Assembly (NCBI GenBank): GCA_029887765.1
Contig: JARXPF010000004.1
Span: forward strand, 610 to 52,657
From: Candidatus Methanomethylicota archaeon
Lineage (GTDB): Archaea > Thermoproteota > Methanomethylicia > Methanomethylicales > Methanomethylicaceae
Direction: 5' to 3'
DNA length: 52,048 bases
The notes beneath the pieces were generated by a model. The model did not search any database. It saw only the letters and a list, made by a program, of their open reading frames with translations, and was not told the DNA's origin. Below are positions 17,785-26,665 of this stretch, one piece after another; the first letter of the stretch is position 1; each line of letters starts with the position of its first letter. The translations under genes were made by a program, and so were the position numbers.

Positions 17785-18291
17785 ATGCCAGAAAGACCAG
17801 CTCATTGCTATAGATATTTTGATACCCCAGCTTATACTAGAATAGAATACATAAAATCCATACCTCAATCTAAAATTACAAAATTTGAATTTGGAAATCC
17901 AAAAGGTAATTTTCCAATAAAGCTTACATTAGTACCTCTTGAAGCAGGACAAATAAGACATAATGCATTAGATGCTGCAAGAATTATAGCTACTAAGTAT
18001 TTAGCTTCTAAACTTGGAGAAAATAATTACTATATGAAAATTAGAGTTTACCCTCATCAAATATTACGTGAGAATAAAATGATGGCTTTTGCTGGTGCAG
18101 ATAGACTTCAAGATGGAATGAGAAAAGCTTTTGGAAAACCAGTAAGTAGAGCTGCAAGAGTAAAACCACTTCAACCAATAATAGATGTTTATGTTCCAGA
18201 AGGAAAAGAAGAAATTGCAAAAGAAGCATTAAGAAGAGCAAGTTCAAAAATTCCAATGCCTTCAAGAATTATTCAAGAAAGTGCAAAATAA
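17785..18291 (+). CDS. rpl10e: Ribosomal protein L10e (uL16)
   Basis: The product matches archaeal L10e along its full 168 residues, with the start [10 protein letters not shown], the RIRVYPHQ-like stretch seen as [15 protein letters not shown], and the conserved loop [17 protein letters not shown]. The ATG at 17785 lies behind GGGGAT, and the TTG at 17773 is discarded because MPERPAH is the family's usual start. It belongs to the large subunit near the peptidyl-transferase centre. The dph2 start follows the stop directly. Confidence 0.96.
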   Translation: MPERPAHCYRYFDTPAYTRIEYIKSIPQSKITKFEFGNPKGNFPIKLTLVPLEAGQIRHNALDAARIIATKYLASKLGENNYYMKIRVYPHQILRENKMMAFAGADRLQDGMRKAFGKPVSRAARVKPLQPIIDVYVPEGKEEIAKEALRRASSKIPMPSRIIQESAK

Positions 18292-19251
18292 ATGAAAATA
18301 CCTTACGATTTTGAAATTGAAAAAATATTAAAAGAATTAAAGAATGTAAAAAAAGTCTTTATTCAAGCTCCAGATGGTTTAAAACAATATTTAAATATAT
18401 TAAATGAATTTAAAGATATCACTTTCTTTATTTCAACAGATCCATGCTATGGTGGTTGTTATTTATTAGATGATATTGCAAAAAAAATTAATTGTGATTT
18501 AATAATACATTTTGGTCATGAAAAATTTATTGAAAAAGAAGAAGTTCCTACAATTTATATAAAATGTACTTATAGAGATTTTTCTAATGAACTTATTAAA
18601 AAATTATTAAATTTTATTAAAGAAAATAAATTTAGTAATATATCAATATTTACAAATGCTCAACATATTGATGCTCTTGAAGAATTTATAAGTAAAATTA
18701 AAGATTATGGCATAAATGTAATTAATGGAGGACTTATACTTGGTTGTAAAATAGATAAAGTAAAAGAAATTTCTAATTTTGTAGATGCTTTATTCTACTT
18801 AGGAGGAGGAGATTTTCATGCATTAGGTATGGCATTGGAAATTGAAAAACCAGTATATATAATAGATCCATTTAAAAATGAGATAAGAGATATTTCAATA
18901 TTAAAAAAGAAAGTTCTTGCTAAAAAATGGTGGGCAATTCATGAAGCAAAAAATGCAAAAGTAATAGGAATTGTAATTGTTGTTAGAAAAGGACAATTTA
19001 ATATTAATTTAGCTATGAAATTAAAATTAGAATTTGAAGAATTAGGTAAAAAAGTAATATTATTAATAGCTGAAGAAGTAAATTGGGAAAGACTAGCACC
19101 CTTTACATTTATAGATGCTTTTATAATAACAGGATGTCCAAGAATTGCAATAGATAATAGAGATAGTTTTTATAAACCAGTATTAAATTTAGAAGAAGCT
19201 CTTGAATTATTAAAGGTAATTAAAAATGATAAAATCAAAAACAGAACTTGA
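18292..19251 (+). CDS. dph2: Diphthamide synthase Dph2
   Basis: A 319-residue Dph2, the iron-sulfur enzyme that attaches the 3-amino-3-carboxypropyl group of SAM to a histidine of elongation factor 2. Its cysteine-bearing segments are visible as DPCYGGCY (50-57), LGCKID in the middle and TGCPRIAIDN near the C-terminus, one per domain as expected. GGGDFHALGMAL is also typical. The gene abuts rpl10e without a gap and overlaps the following methylase by 26 bases. Confidence 0.93.
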   Translation: MKIPYDFEIEKILKELKNVKKVFIQAPDGLKQYLNILNEFKDITFFISTDPCYGGCYLLDDIAKKINCDLIIHFGHEKFIEKEEVPTIYIKCTYRDFSNELIKKLLNFIKENKFSNISIFTNAQHIDALEEFISKIKDYGINVINGGLILGCKIDKVKEISNFVDALFYLGGGDFHALGMALEIEKPVYIIDPFKNEIRDISILKKKVLAKKWWAIHEAKNAKVIGIVIVVRKGQFNINLAMKLKLEFEELGKKVILLIAEEVNWERLAPFTFIDAFIITGCPRIAIDNRDSFYKPVLNLEEALELLKVIKNDKIKNRT

Positions 19252-19864
19252 AATTATATTAGAAAAAGTTAAGGGATTTGAAAGTCCAAAATTATCTTTA
19301 GAACAATATAGATTACCAGCAACAGTAGCAGCTGAAATACTTTGGTATATTCAAATGAAGTTTAATGATATTTTTGAAAAAATAATAGTAGATTTAGGAT
19401 GTGGTACAGGAATTTTAGGAATAGGGTGTGTATTATTAGGTGCGAAATATGTAATTGGAATAGATATTGATAAAAAAGCAATAAAAGAAGCGAGAAGAAC
19501 ATCAATTGAATTTGGAATTTTAGAAAAAATAGATTTTATATTAGGAGATGTTAAAAATTTAAATTTAAAAGTAGTAGATGTTGTTATCCAAAATCCTCCA
19601 TTTGGTGTTAGAAAAAAAGGAGCAGATAGAGATTTTATTATTACAGGATTAAGAATTGCTCCAAAAGTATATTCAATTCATAAAAGTGGAGAGAAAGTAC
19701 ATAAATTTATATTGAATTTTGTAGAAAAATTAGGAGGAAAAGTAGAAGAAGTAATTCCGTTAAAGATAAAACTACCTCATTCATATCATTTTCATAAGAA
19801 GAAATTTCATGAATTTGAAGCAAATCTCTATAAAATAGTAAGGAGGGAAAATCATGTTAAATGA
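19226..19864 (+). CDS. METTL5-like RNA N6-adenine methyltransferase
   Basis: The 212-residue protein has the METTL5 pattern: SPKLSLEQYRLPATVAAEI at the N-terminus, SAM motif DLGCGTGILGIG, and the catalytic NPPF (QNPPFGVRKKGADRDF). METTL5-type enzymes methylate an adenosine in small-subunit rRNA; archaeal homologues are presumed to act on RNA. It overlaps dph2 upstream and csl4 downstream by 11 bases. Confidence 0.88.
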   Translation: MIKSKTELEIILEKVKGFESPKLSLEQYRLPATVAAEILWYIQMKFNDIFEKIIVDLGCGTGILGIGCVLLGAKYVIGIDIDKKAIKEARRTSIEFGILEKIDFILGDVKNLNLKVVDVVIQNPPFGVRKKGADRDFIITGLRIAPKVYSIHKSGEKVHKFILNFVEKLGGKVEEVIPLKIKLPHSYHFHKKKFHEFEANLYKIVRRENHVK

Positions 19865-20417
19865 TATTAAAATAACAATTCCAGGAGAACAGATTGGTGT
19901 AGAAGAAGAATTTATGCCAGGAAATGGAGTTTATATTGAGAATGGAAAAATATATTCTTCAAAATTAGGTATTTTAATAATAGATTCAAAAAATAAAAAA
20001 ATAAATGTTGAATCAAAAACTAAATTAGCCATTCCAGAAGTTGGAGATATTGTTGAAGGAATTATAGTAGGACCTATAAGAGAAGATTCTACAATTGTAG
20101 AAATAGTTAGAATTTTAGGGAAAAAAAATTTAAAAGGAACATTTACTGGTATACTTCATATATCTCAAATAACAAGAGGTAGATTAAGTACGATTTTAAA
20201 TGCCATAGGTTTAGGAGATTGGATATTAGCTAAAGTTATGACTTCATGGCCACCATATCAATTGTCTATATTGGATAATAATTTAGGAATCATATATTCT
20301 ACTTGTCCAAAATGTGGAAAAGAACTTGTATTAAAAAAAGGAAGATTATATTGTGATAAAGATAAAATATTCATAAAGAAAAAAGTATCTTCACAATATT
20401 TATTAAAGGAGGATTAA
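19854..20417 (+). CDS. csl4: Exosome subunit Csl4
   Basis: The 187-residue protein has the three-part Csl4 layout: an N-terminal beta domain beginning ITIPGEQIGVEEEFMPGNG, a central S1 RNA-binding domain (about 62-140), and a C-terminal zinc ribbon (CPKCGKELVLKKGRLYC). Csl4 caps the archaeal RNA exosome together with Rrp4. A strong AAGGAGGG ribosome-binding site lies inside the preceding gene. rpoL follows after two bases. Confidence 0.93.
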   Translation: MLNDIKITIPGEQIGVEEEFMPGNGVYIENGKIYSSKLGILIIDSKNKKINVESKTKLAIPEVGDIVEGIIVGPIREDSTIVEIVRILGKKNLKGTFTGILHISQITRGRLSTILNAIGLGDWILAKVMTSWPPYQLSILDNNLGIIYSTCPKCGKELVLKKGRLYCDKDKIFIKKKVSSQYLLKED

Positions 20418-20419
20418 TT

Positions 20420-20707
20420 ATGATAAAAATAATAAAGAATAATGAAAATTGGCTTGAAATAGAACTCCCTAATGAAGACCATACCATTGGTAATCTTTTG
20501 AAAAGTATATTATTAATGGATGAACATGTAAAACAAGCAGGATATAGAGTAATTCATCCTATAATTGGAGGTATAAGAATAGTAATTCAAACAGATGGAA
20601 AAGAAAAACCAAAAGATGCATTAATAAATGCTTTATTAAAAATTGAAAAAGATACTCAAGAATTAAAAGAAAAAATTATTAATATTTTAAAAGAGAATAA
20701 AAGTTAA
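20420..20707 (+). CDS. rpoL: RNA polymerase subunit RpoL (Rpb11)
   Basis: The 95-residue product has the Rpb11/RpoL signature LPNEDHTIGNLLKSILL and dimerises with RpoD in the polymerase assembly platform. An AAAGGAGGA ribosome-binding site lies before the ATG. The stop directly touches the next start. Confidence 0.95.
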   Translation: MIKIIKNNENWLEIELPNEDHTIGNLLKSILLMDEHVKQAGYRVIHPIIGGIRIVIQTDGKEKPKDALINALLKIEKDTQELKEKIINILKENKS

Positions 20708-21076
20708 ATGATTATTGAAAATATTAAAGAATGGGCAAAGTTAGGAGATTCTTTTTTAAATTTTGTTTATTCAGTAGCAAAAACAAAAGTTACTGGAAAA
20801 CCTGTTGGAGAAAGAGTGCCAAATAAAGTATTATCAAAAGCTCTTAAATTATCTGGTATAAAAATGAAAAATGAAAAATGTGATAAAGGAGGGATTGTAG
20901 AAGGATTATTAGGTTATGCTTGGTTTTATGGTATAATATCTTTAGAAGAAGCAATAGGAATTATTTCAAATAGAATATCAAGAATGGAATATGAAAGTAG
21001 ATCTTTGGAAATGGAAATTTTAGCAAAAGCATTATCTGATTTATTAGAAGTGGTGATGAATCGATTTGAAAAATAA
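20708..21076 (+). CDS. Small RNase III-fold-like protein
   Basis: The 122-residue product contains LGDSFLNFVYSVA (12-24) and later GGIVEGLLGYAWFYG, which line up in my reading with the GDSVL and DVFEALIGA helices of RNase III, in the way MrnC/mini-RNase III proteins do. The first glutamate of the catalytic set and the aspartate of the second motif are missing, so it may bind but not cut RNA. Short proteins of this kind sit in the same informational block in other Crenarchaeota-type genomes. Its function is unknown. Confidence 0.6.
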   Translation: MIIENIKEWAKLGDSFLNFVYSVAKTKVTGKPVGERVPNKVLSKALKLSGIKMKNEKCDKGGIVEGLLGYAWFYGIISLEEAIGIISNRISRMEYESRSLEMEILAKALSDLLEVVMNRFEK

Positions 21077-21392
21077 AATAGAAAAAAGATATGCTTTTTT
21101 AGATTATATTAAAGAAGGGGATATTGTTATTGCAATTATATTTAGAGGTTGTTGGATAGATGCTATAACTATGAAAAGAGGAATAAAGAATTATGAAGAA
21201 ATAATTTCTTGGCTTAAGGAAGAGGGCTATTTCTATGAAATTTCTGGCTTTCATTTAAGTAATTCTATTATTGAAAAATTTAGATTATATAATATTCCTA
21301 ATATTCCATGTTGTAAAAGAAATTTAAATTCAGCAAAAGTAATAATAGATGGAATAAGAAATTGGTTAAATAATTTTATTAATGCTTTTTAA
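21066..21392 (+). CDS. Conserved-context protein of unknown function
   Basis: I do not recognise this 108-residue protein. It starts at a TTG behind GGTGAT inside the preceding gene and overlaps the upstream end of the tfs region. It has a short hydrophobic strand (DIVIAIIFRGCWIDAI), a central basic helix (YEEIISWLKEEGYFYEI) and a CC pair in IPCCKRNLNSAKVIIDGIRN. The dense packing with rpoL, the RNase III-like gene and tfs suggests that it is real and expressed with them. Confidence 0.65.
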   Translation: MKNKIEKRYAFLDYIKEGDIVIAIIFRGCWIDAITMKRGIKNYEEIISWLKEEGYFYEISGFHLSNSIIEKFRLYNIPNIPCCKRNLNSAKVIIDGIRNWLNNFINAF

Positions 21393-21423
21393 TAAACTAA
21401 AATTATCTTTGTGGGGGATTGAT

Positions 21424-21750
21424 TTGGAGTTTTGTCCAAAATGTAAAAATTTACTCTTACTAGATAGAAAAAGAAATATTATGATATGTAAAAAATGTGG
21501 TTATGAAAAAGTAGCTACAAATACTAGTTATAAAGTTATTGAAACAATAAATATTTCAAAAGAAACACTTATAGTTAAAGATCAAAAAGAAAAAGTAGAC
21601 AATATACTTCCAAAAACTAAAGCAGAATGTACAAAATGTGGAAATAAAGAAGCTTATTATTGGATGATGCAAACAAGAAGGGCTGATGAAGCTCCAACTA
21701 GATTTTATAGATGTACAAAATGTGGTCATACTTGGAGAGAATATGAATAA
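21424..21750 (+). CDS. tfs: Transcription factor TFS (RpoM/TFIIS-like)
   Basis: The TTG at 21424 gives a 108-residue protein beginning MEFCPKC, preceded by GGGGGAT. It has an N-terminal zinc ribbon (CPKC and CKKC) and a C-terminal TFIIS ribbon (CTKC and CTKCGHTWREYE) with the acidic hairpin RRADEAPT, whose DE pair stimulates RNA cleavage by a paused polymerase. The open frame to 21382 adds residues not typical of the family. Confidence 0.94.
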   Translation: MEFCPKCKNLLLLDRKRNIMICKKCGYEKVATNTSYKVIETINISKETLIVKDQKEKVDNILPKTKAECTKCGNKEAYYWMMQTRRADEAPTRFYRCTKCGHTWREYE

Positions 21751-21786
21751 ATATACAATAAATATATTAGTAATTAGGTGAAATTT

Positions 21787-22533
21787 ATGTTTAAAGCAAT
21801 ATTTCCTGAAGGAAAAGTTTGGAAAAATATTATTGAAGCAATTTCAGTATTAGTAGATGAAGGAGTTTTCATTGCTACTCCAGGAGAAATAAAATTAAGA
21901 GCCATGGATCCTTCAAGGGTTGCCATGGTTGATTTAGAAATACCTTCTTCAGCTTTTGAATCATATGAATGTGATAGTGAAATACCAATAGGAGTAAACT
22001 TTGATGATATGAAAAGTATTGTGAAAAGAGCAAAAAGTGATGAAAAATTAGAATTAGAAATTTCTCAAGCAAGATTAAAAATAAAATTAATTGGAAAATT
22101 TACAAGGACTTTTTCAATGCCTTTGTTAGACTTAGGAAAAGAAGAGCTTTCAATTCCAAAAATTAGTTTTTCAGTAAATACAAGATTATTAACTTCAGCA
22201 TTAGAAGAAGCTATAAAAGATGCTGAAGTTGTAAGTGATTTTATAAAAATAATTGCTGAAAATGATTTATTAAAAATCATGGCTTCAGGAGATAGAGGTG
22301 AAGTAGAAATAGAAATTACAAAAGACAGTGGTGAATTATTATCAATAGAATTAAAAGAGCCTTCTCATGCTCTTTATAGTTTAAATTATTTAAAGAAAAT
22401 GATGACTGCAACTGATTTATCAGATGTTTGTACATTAATGTTTTCTACTGATATGCCTTTAAGATTAGACTTTAATATGGCCATTGGAGGAAAAGTTACA
22501 TATTATTTAGCTCCAAGAATGGAAGCAGAATAA
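21787..22533 (+). CDS. pcn: DNA sliding clamp PCNA
   Basis: A 248-residue PCNA with MDPSRVAMVDLEIPSSAF, LDLGKEELSIPK in the interdomain connector, and LMFSTDMPLRLDF near the C-terminus. The ATG at 21787 is behind AGGTGA; the GTG at 21778 is part of that site. It forms a ring that holds polymerases and repair enzymes on DNA. The genes downstream encode the primase and a GINS subunit, so replication genes are grouped here. Confidence 0.96.
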   Translation: MFKAIFPEGKVWKNIIEAISVLVDEGVFIATPGEIKLRAMDPSRVAMVDLEIPSSAFESYECDSEIPIGVNFDDMKSIVKRAKSDEKLELEISQARLKIKLIGKFTRTFSMPLLDLGKEELSIPKISFSVNTRLLTSALEEAIKDAEVVSDFIKIIAENDLLKIMASGDRGEVEIEITKDSGELLSIELKEPSHALYSLNYLKKMMTATDLSDVCTLMFSTDMPLRLDFNMAIGGKVTYYLAPRMEAE

Positions 22534-22537
22534 AATT

Positions 22538-23563
22538 ATGTTAACTATAGAAGATTTAGTAAAATACCCTTTTTTAAATAAAACAACTTCTTATATAGTA
22601 CAATTTGGCTTAACTTTAAATGATTTTTTAAATAAAGAATTTAGTAAAATAGTTGATAGAGCATTAGATAAATTAAAATTTGCAATTGAAGGAAAAGTTA
22701 TTGAAATAGATATTTCTGAACCTGATGTTGAAATACTATCCCATGCTCTTGCTTTAGCTCTTGCTTATGGATCTAAAATAAATTGGATTGTTAGAAGATT
22801 TGCTAATATTGAACAAAAAAGATGTTATGAATTAATGAAAATTGAAGAAAATAGTAAATTAATTGAAATAGCAAAAGATGGTTTTAATTGGGATTTAGAA
22901 CCTTCTGATATAAAAGATTATGATTTTATAATGCCAATAAATCAATTTCTTCAAATTGCTCCAAAATTTCAATCTCCTAAATGGAAATTAGTTAATTTTA
23001 TGCTTTCAAATGGAAAAGTTTATATTAAAAAAGAAAAAATTGCAAGATTAATTTCTGAAGCAGTAAAATTAAAAATAATTAAAAAAATGGAAGATGAAGA
23101 AATTAAAAGAATGAAATTACCTCAAGAACTTTTAGATAAATTAGATAAAATTAAAGAAATTATTAAAAATAAAAAAATAATTATTGAAGAAGAAAAAGAA
23201 GAAGAAAATATTATTAAAGAAGAAAAAATGCCTCCATGTATTTTAGCAATTATGAAAGATTTGAAAGAAGGGAAGCCATTATCTCATATGGCAAGATTTA
23301 CAATAACTGCTTTTTTATTAAAAATAGGAATGAGTATTGAAGAAGTATTAAATATATTTAGAAATGTAGCAGATTTTGATGAAAATAAAGCATTATATCA
23401 AATAAAACATATAGCAGGCATGATTGGATCAAAAACCAAGTATTCTCCACCAAAATGCGAAGTTTTAAAATCTTTTGGACTTTGTATTAATCAAGATGAA
23501 TTTTGTAATAAAATAAAACATCCATTACAATATTATAAATTAAGGAGGAAAAAATTTGAATAA
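22538..23563 (+). CDS. priL: DNA primase large subunit PriL
   Basis: The 341-residue product has the PriL C-terminal iron-sulfur domain: one cysteine in MPPCILAIMKDL and three in the last 35 residues (CEVLKSFGLC and EFCNKIKHPLQYY), the set that holds a 4Fe-4S cluster. A charged low-complexity linker of Lys, Glu and Ile lies before it. PriL regulates the catalytic subunit PriS and supports primer initiation. Its 3' end overlaps priS by 8 bases. Confidence 0.93.
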   Translation: MLTIEDLVKYPFLNKTTSYIVQFGLTLNDFLNKEFSKIVDRALDKLKFAIEGKVIEIDISEPDVEILSHALALALAYGSKINWIVRRFANIEQKRCYELMKIEENSKLIEIAKDGFNWDLEPSDIKDYDFIMPINQFLQIAPKFQSPKWKLVNFMLSNGKVYIKKEKIARLISEAVKLKIIKKMEDEEIKRMKLPQELLDKLDKIKEIIKNKKIIIEEEKEEENIIKEEKMPPCILAIMKDLKEGKPLSHMARFTITAFLLKIGMSIEEVLNIFRNVADFDENKALYQIKHIAGMIGSKTKYSPPKCEVLKSFGLCINQDEFCNKIKHPLQYYKLRRKKFE

Positions 23564-24767
23564 AATATTTGAAAAATTTAAAAATTATTATATTAATTTA
23601 AATTCAGAAGATCTTAATATAGTAAATTTAGAAAAAAGAGAAATAGCTTTAATACCTTTTAAAGAAGATTTAATGATAAGACATCTAGGATTTAAAGATA
23701 CAAATTCATTAAAAGATTATTTAATAAAAAATGTTCCTTTACATTTATATTATTCTTCTGCATATTATGAAAATCCTCAAGTAGAAGATATGAATTTAAA
23801 AAATTGGGAAGGAGCAGATTTAATATTTGATGTAGATGCTGATCATATACCAACAGATTGTAAAATTTTACATGATAAATGGTTTTGTTTAAATTGTAAT
23901 TTACAAGGTTTTGGTATTGCTCCAGAAGAATGTCCAAAATGTGGACAAAAAAGAATAGATACTAATACATGGATTTGTGAAAGATGTTTAGAAGTTGCAA
24001 AAATAGAAGTTTTAAAATTAATAGATGAATATTTAATTCCTGATTTTGGTATTAGTAGTAAAGAAATAGAAATTTGCTTTTCTGGTCATAGAGGTTATCA
24101 TTTACATATTTATTCAGAATATTATAAAAAATTAAGTAGTGATGGTAGAAGAGAAATTGCAGATTATATAAGAGGAATTGGGATTGATTTAAAAGCTCAT
24201 GGATTAAGAAAAGTAAATGGTATTATAACTGGACCAAATATTAGAGAAAAAGGATGGAGAGGAAGAATTGCTAAATCATTTTATGAATATCTAAGTAGAG
24301 CTTCTTTAGAAGAACTTATGAATATAATAGGTAAGAGTGCAGAAATAATAATAAAAAAAAGAGATAAAATACTTGATAGTATAATGATGAATGGATGGTT
24401 TATACCAAAAGGCATAGGATTAAAAAGAATTTCAAAAATAATTAAAGAAGCAATAAAACAGAATTTTTGTAATATTGATGAAAGAGTAACTATTGATACT
24501 AAAAGATTGATAAGATATCCTAATAGTTTACATGGAAAAACTGGATTAAAAGTTTGTAGATTAAATTATATAGATCTTGAAAAATTCGATCCTTTAAAAG
24601 ATGCTATTGTATTTAAAACTGGAACAATGAAAATATATGTAAAAGAAATGCCAAAAATTAGAATAGGAAATTATGAAATTGGACCATTAAAAAATGAAAC
24701 TATTGAAGTTCCTGAAAGTATGGCCATATATTTAATATGTAAAGGAGCAGCGGAGATGAGAAATTGA
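23556..24767 (+). CDS. priS: DNA primase catalytic subunit PriS
   Basis: The 403-residue protein has the catalytic aspartates in FDVDAD (D92, D94), a zinc motif with C111, C114, C126 and C129 plus a second pair at C141/C144, and the SGHRGYHLH motif for nucleotide binding. It makes RNA/DNA primers. The start is TTG behind GGAGGA inside priL. An overlap of four bases with the GINS gene completes a priL-priS-gins block. Confidence 0.95.
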   Translation: MNKIFEKFKNYYINLNSEDLNIVNLEKREIALIPFKEDLMIRHLGFKDTNSLKDYLIKNVPLHLYYSSAYYENPQVEDMNLKNWEGADLIFDVDADHIPTDCKILHDKWFCLNCNLQGFGIAPEECPKCGQKRIDTNTWICERCLEVAKIEVLKLIDEYLIPDFGISSKEIEICFSGHRGYHLHIYSEYYKKLSSDGRREIADYIRGIGIDLKAHGLRKVNGIITGPNIREKGWRGRIAKSFYEYLSRASLEELMNIIGKSAEIIIKKRDKILDSIMMNGWFIPKGIGLKRISKIIKEAIKQNFCNIDERVTIDTKRLIRYPNSLHGKTGLKVCRLNYIDLEKFDPLKDAIVFKTGTMKIYVKEMPKIRIGNYEIGPLKNETIEVPESMAIYLICKGAAEMRN

Positions 24768-25222
24768 CTTATAAAAAACTTCTTGAAATTTGGAAAAAAG
24801 AACGTGAAAGTGAAGATTTACAAGAATTATCTAAAGAAACAATGGAAGAAATAAAAAATTATTTAGAATCTTTAGAAAATTTAGAAGAAATTCCAAAAAA
24901 ATTAAAAGAGATTGAAATTCAAAGAGTAAAATGGCTATTAGATAGAATAAAAAATATAAGAAAAGAAAAAATAATTAAAAAAAATATGGAAAAACAAATT
25001 GATGATTTTTTTGAAAATTTAATTATAAAGAAAAAAGAAATGGTTACGAAAAAAATATTAGTAAGAATTCTTCAAGATGTTCCATCATTTGTAGGAGTAG
25101 ATATGAAAATATATGGTCCATATAAAGCAGAAGATGTAGTATTACTACCTGAACAAAATGTAGAAGCATTAATAAAGAGGGGTGTGGCTACCATAATAGA
25201 AAGGAGGTCTAATGAAAAATGA
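24764..25222 (+). CDS. GINS complex subunit Gins15/Gins51
   Basis: The 152-residue protein has a long helical A domain (about 1-95) and a C-terminal B domain beginning [14 protein letters not shown] (about 105-150). The A-then-B order is that of the Gins51 type. GINS joins MCM and Cdc45/GAN in the replicative helicase. It uses a TTG start behind GGAGATGA, overlapping priS, and its stop overlaps rpl44e by four bases. Confidence 0.85.
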   Translation: MTYKKLLEIWKKERESEDLQELSKETMEEIKNYLESLENLEEIPKKLKEIEIQRVKWLLDRIKNIRKEKIIKKNMEKQIDDFFENLIIKKKEMVTKKILVRILQDVPSFVGVDMKIYGPYKAEDVVLLPEQNVEALIKRGVATIIERRSNEK

Positions 25223-25494
25223 AAGTACCAAAAGAAATAAGAACTTATTGTCCAAGATGTAAAACTCATACAATACATACAGTAACACTTTATAAAAAAG
25301 GGAAAGATAGAGCATTAGCTGAAGGTGCAAGAAGATATGAAAGAAAGAAAAAAGGATATGGAAGTTCAAGAAAACCAGTTCAAAAAAGATTTGCAAAAAC
25401 AACTAAGAAATTAAGTTTAAAATTAAAATGTAAAAAATGTGGATATCAAAAACAAAGAAAAGGGATTAGAATAAAGAAATTGGAAATTGTATGA
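25219..25494 (+). CDS. rpl44e: Ribosomal protein L44e
   Basis: A complete 91-residue L44e with two zinc pairs, CPRC (11-14) and CKKC near the C-terminus, and the basic [15 protein letters not shown] loop. It belongs to the large subunit near the E site. AGGAGGTC precedes the ATG. The stop overlaps the ribosome-binding site of rps27e. Confidence 0.96.
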   Translation: MKVPKEIRTYCPRCKTHTIHTVTLYKKGKDRALAEGARRYERKKKGYGSSRKPVQKRFAKTTKKLSLKLKCKKCGYQKQRKGIRIKKLEIV

Positions 25495-25504
25495 GGTGAA
25501 TTGT

Positions 25505-25705
25505 TTGAAAAAGAGAAAAATTTTAACTCCTATGCCAAAAAGTAAATTTCTTAAAGTAAAGTGCTTAGATTGTGGTAATGAACAAATAATATTTTCTCAT
25601 GCTTCTACTATTGTAAGATGTAATATATGTAATAAAGAATTAGCTATAGCTACAGGTGGAAAAGCAAAAATTTTAACCGATAAAATAAAGGAAATCTTAG
25701 AATAG
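25505..25705 (+). CDS. rps27e: Ribosomal protein S27e
   Basis: The 66-residue zinc-ribbon protein has CLDC and CNIC pairs and the tail LAIATGGKAKI typical of S27e. The TTG at 25505 is chosen since GAGGTGA lies 6 bases before it; the TTG at 25487 is inside rpl44e upstream of that site. Confidence 0.94.
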   Translation: MKKRKILTPMPKSKFLKVKCLDCGNEQIIFSHASTIVRCNICNKELAIATGGKAKILTDKIKEILE

Positions 25706-25715
25706 TGGTGAAAAA

Positions 25716-26486
25716 TTGACTTTAAGAAAAAGAGATTTTCCTGAAGTAGGAGAGCTTGTAATAGCAACTCCAGTGAAAATTTATGATCATGGAGCTTATG
25801 TGAATTTAGATGAATTTGAAAAAGTAGGTTATGTTCCAATAGGTGAAGTTGCTTCTACATGGGTGAGAAATATAAGAGATTATATAAAAGAGGGTCATAA
25901 ACTTGTTCTTAAAGTAATAAGAGTTGATGAAAAAAAAGGTCATATTGATTTATCATTAAAAAAAGTAACAGATAGAGAGAGAAAGGAAAAATTAATACAA
26001 TGGAAAAGAGCAAAGAAGTCTGAAAAAATTCTTGAAGAAGTGGCATCAGAATTAAAAAAATCAATGAAAGAAGCTATTGAGAAAATAGGAATTCCATTAG
26101 AAGATCGCTTTGGAGATCTTTATGCAGCAATGGAGGCTTCAGTAATTAATGGACCAAAAGTACTTATTGAAGCAGGAATACCTGAAGATTGGGCAAATAA
26201 AATTTATGAAATTGCAAAACATCATATAGAGCCTCCAATTGTCAAAATTTCTGGAGTACTTACTTTAAAATCAACAAAACCAAAGGGAATTGAAGATATT
26301 AAAACTGCATTATTATTAGGAGAAGAAAATGAAAATATAGAAATTACAAATTTAGGAGCGCCAAGATATAGAATTGAAGTAACTGCTAAGGATTATAAAA
26401 CAGCTGAGGCAATATTAAAAGAAGTTGTTGATAAAATAATTAATAAAATTACAGAATTAGGAGGAGTAGGTTCTTTTACAAGGTGA
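25716..26486 (+). CDS. eif2a: Translation initiation factor aIF2 alpha subunit
   Basis: The 256-residue protein has an N-terminal S1 domain (about 8-85, with YDHGAYVNLDEFEKVGYVPIGEV-like content), a helical middle domain and a C-terminal alpha-beta domain ending GGVGSFTR. It is part of the trimeric factor that brings initiator tRNA to the ribosome. It uses a TTG start behind GTGGTGA. The order rpl44e-rps27e-aif2a-nop10 is the common archaeal one. Confidence 0.95.
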   Translation: MTLRKRDFPEVGELVIATPVKIYDHGAYVNLDEFEKVGYVPIGEVASTWVRNIRDYIKEGHKLVLKVIRVDEKKGHIDLSLKKVTDRERKEKLIQWKRAKKSEKILEEVASELKKSMKEAIEKIGIPLEDRFGDLYAAMEASVINGPKVLIEAGIPEDWANKIYEIAKHHIEPPIVKISGVLTLKSTKPKGIEDIKTALLLGEENENIEITNLGAPRYRIEVTAKDYKTAEAILKEVVDKIINKITELGGVGSFTR

Positions 26487-26491
26487 AATTT

Positions 26492-26665
26492 TTGAAAATA
26501 AAAATGATGAAGTGTAAATCTTGTGGTGAATATACTTTAAGAAAAGATAAATGTCCATATTGTGGAGGAGATTTAAAAAATCCTCATCCTGCAAGATTTT
26601 CTCCTGAAGATAAATATAGTAAATATAGATTAGAATTAATTTTTTCAAAAAAGATTAATAATTAA
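26492..26665 (+). CDS. nop10: Nop10, H/ACA ribonucleoprotein subunit
   Basis: The 57-residue product has CKSCGEYTLRKDKCPYCGG, the zinc ribbon of Nop10, followed by the NPHPARFSPEDKYSKYR stretch that binds Cbf5. It is needed for guide-RNA-directed pseudouridylation. GGTGA ends 7 bases before a TTG at 26492; an ATG at 26504 is also possible. Its 3' end overlaps the convergent aglB gene by 11 bases. Confidence 0.92.
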   Translation: MKIKMMKCKSCGEYTLRKDKCPYCGGDLKNPHPARFSPEDKYSKYRLELIFSKKINN

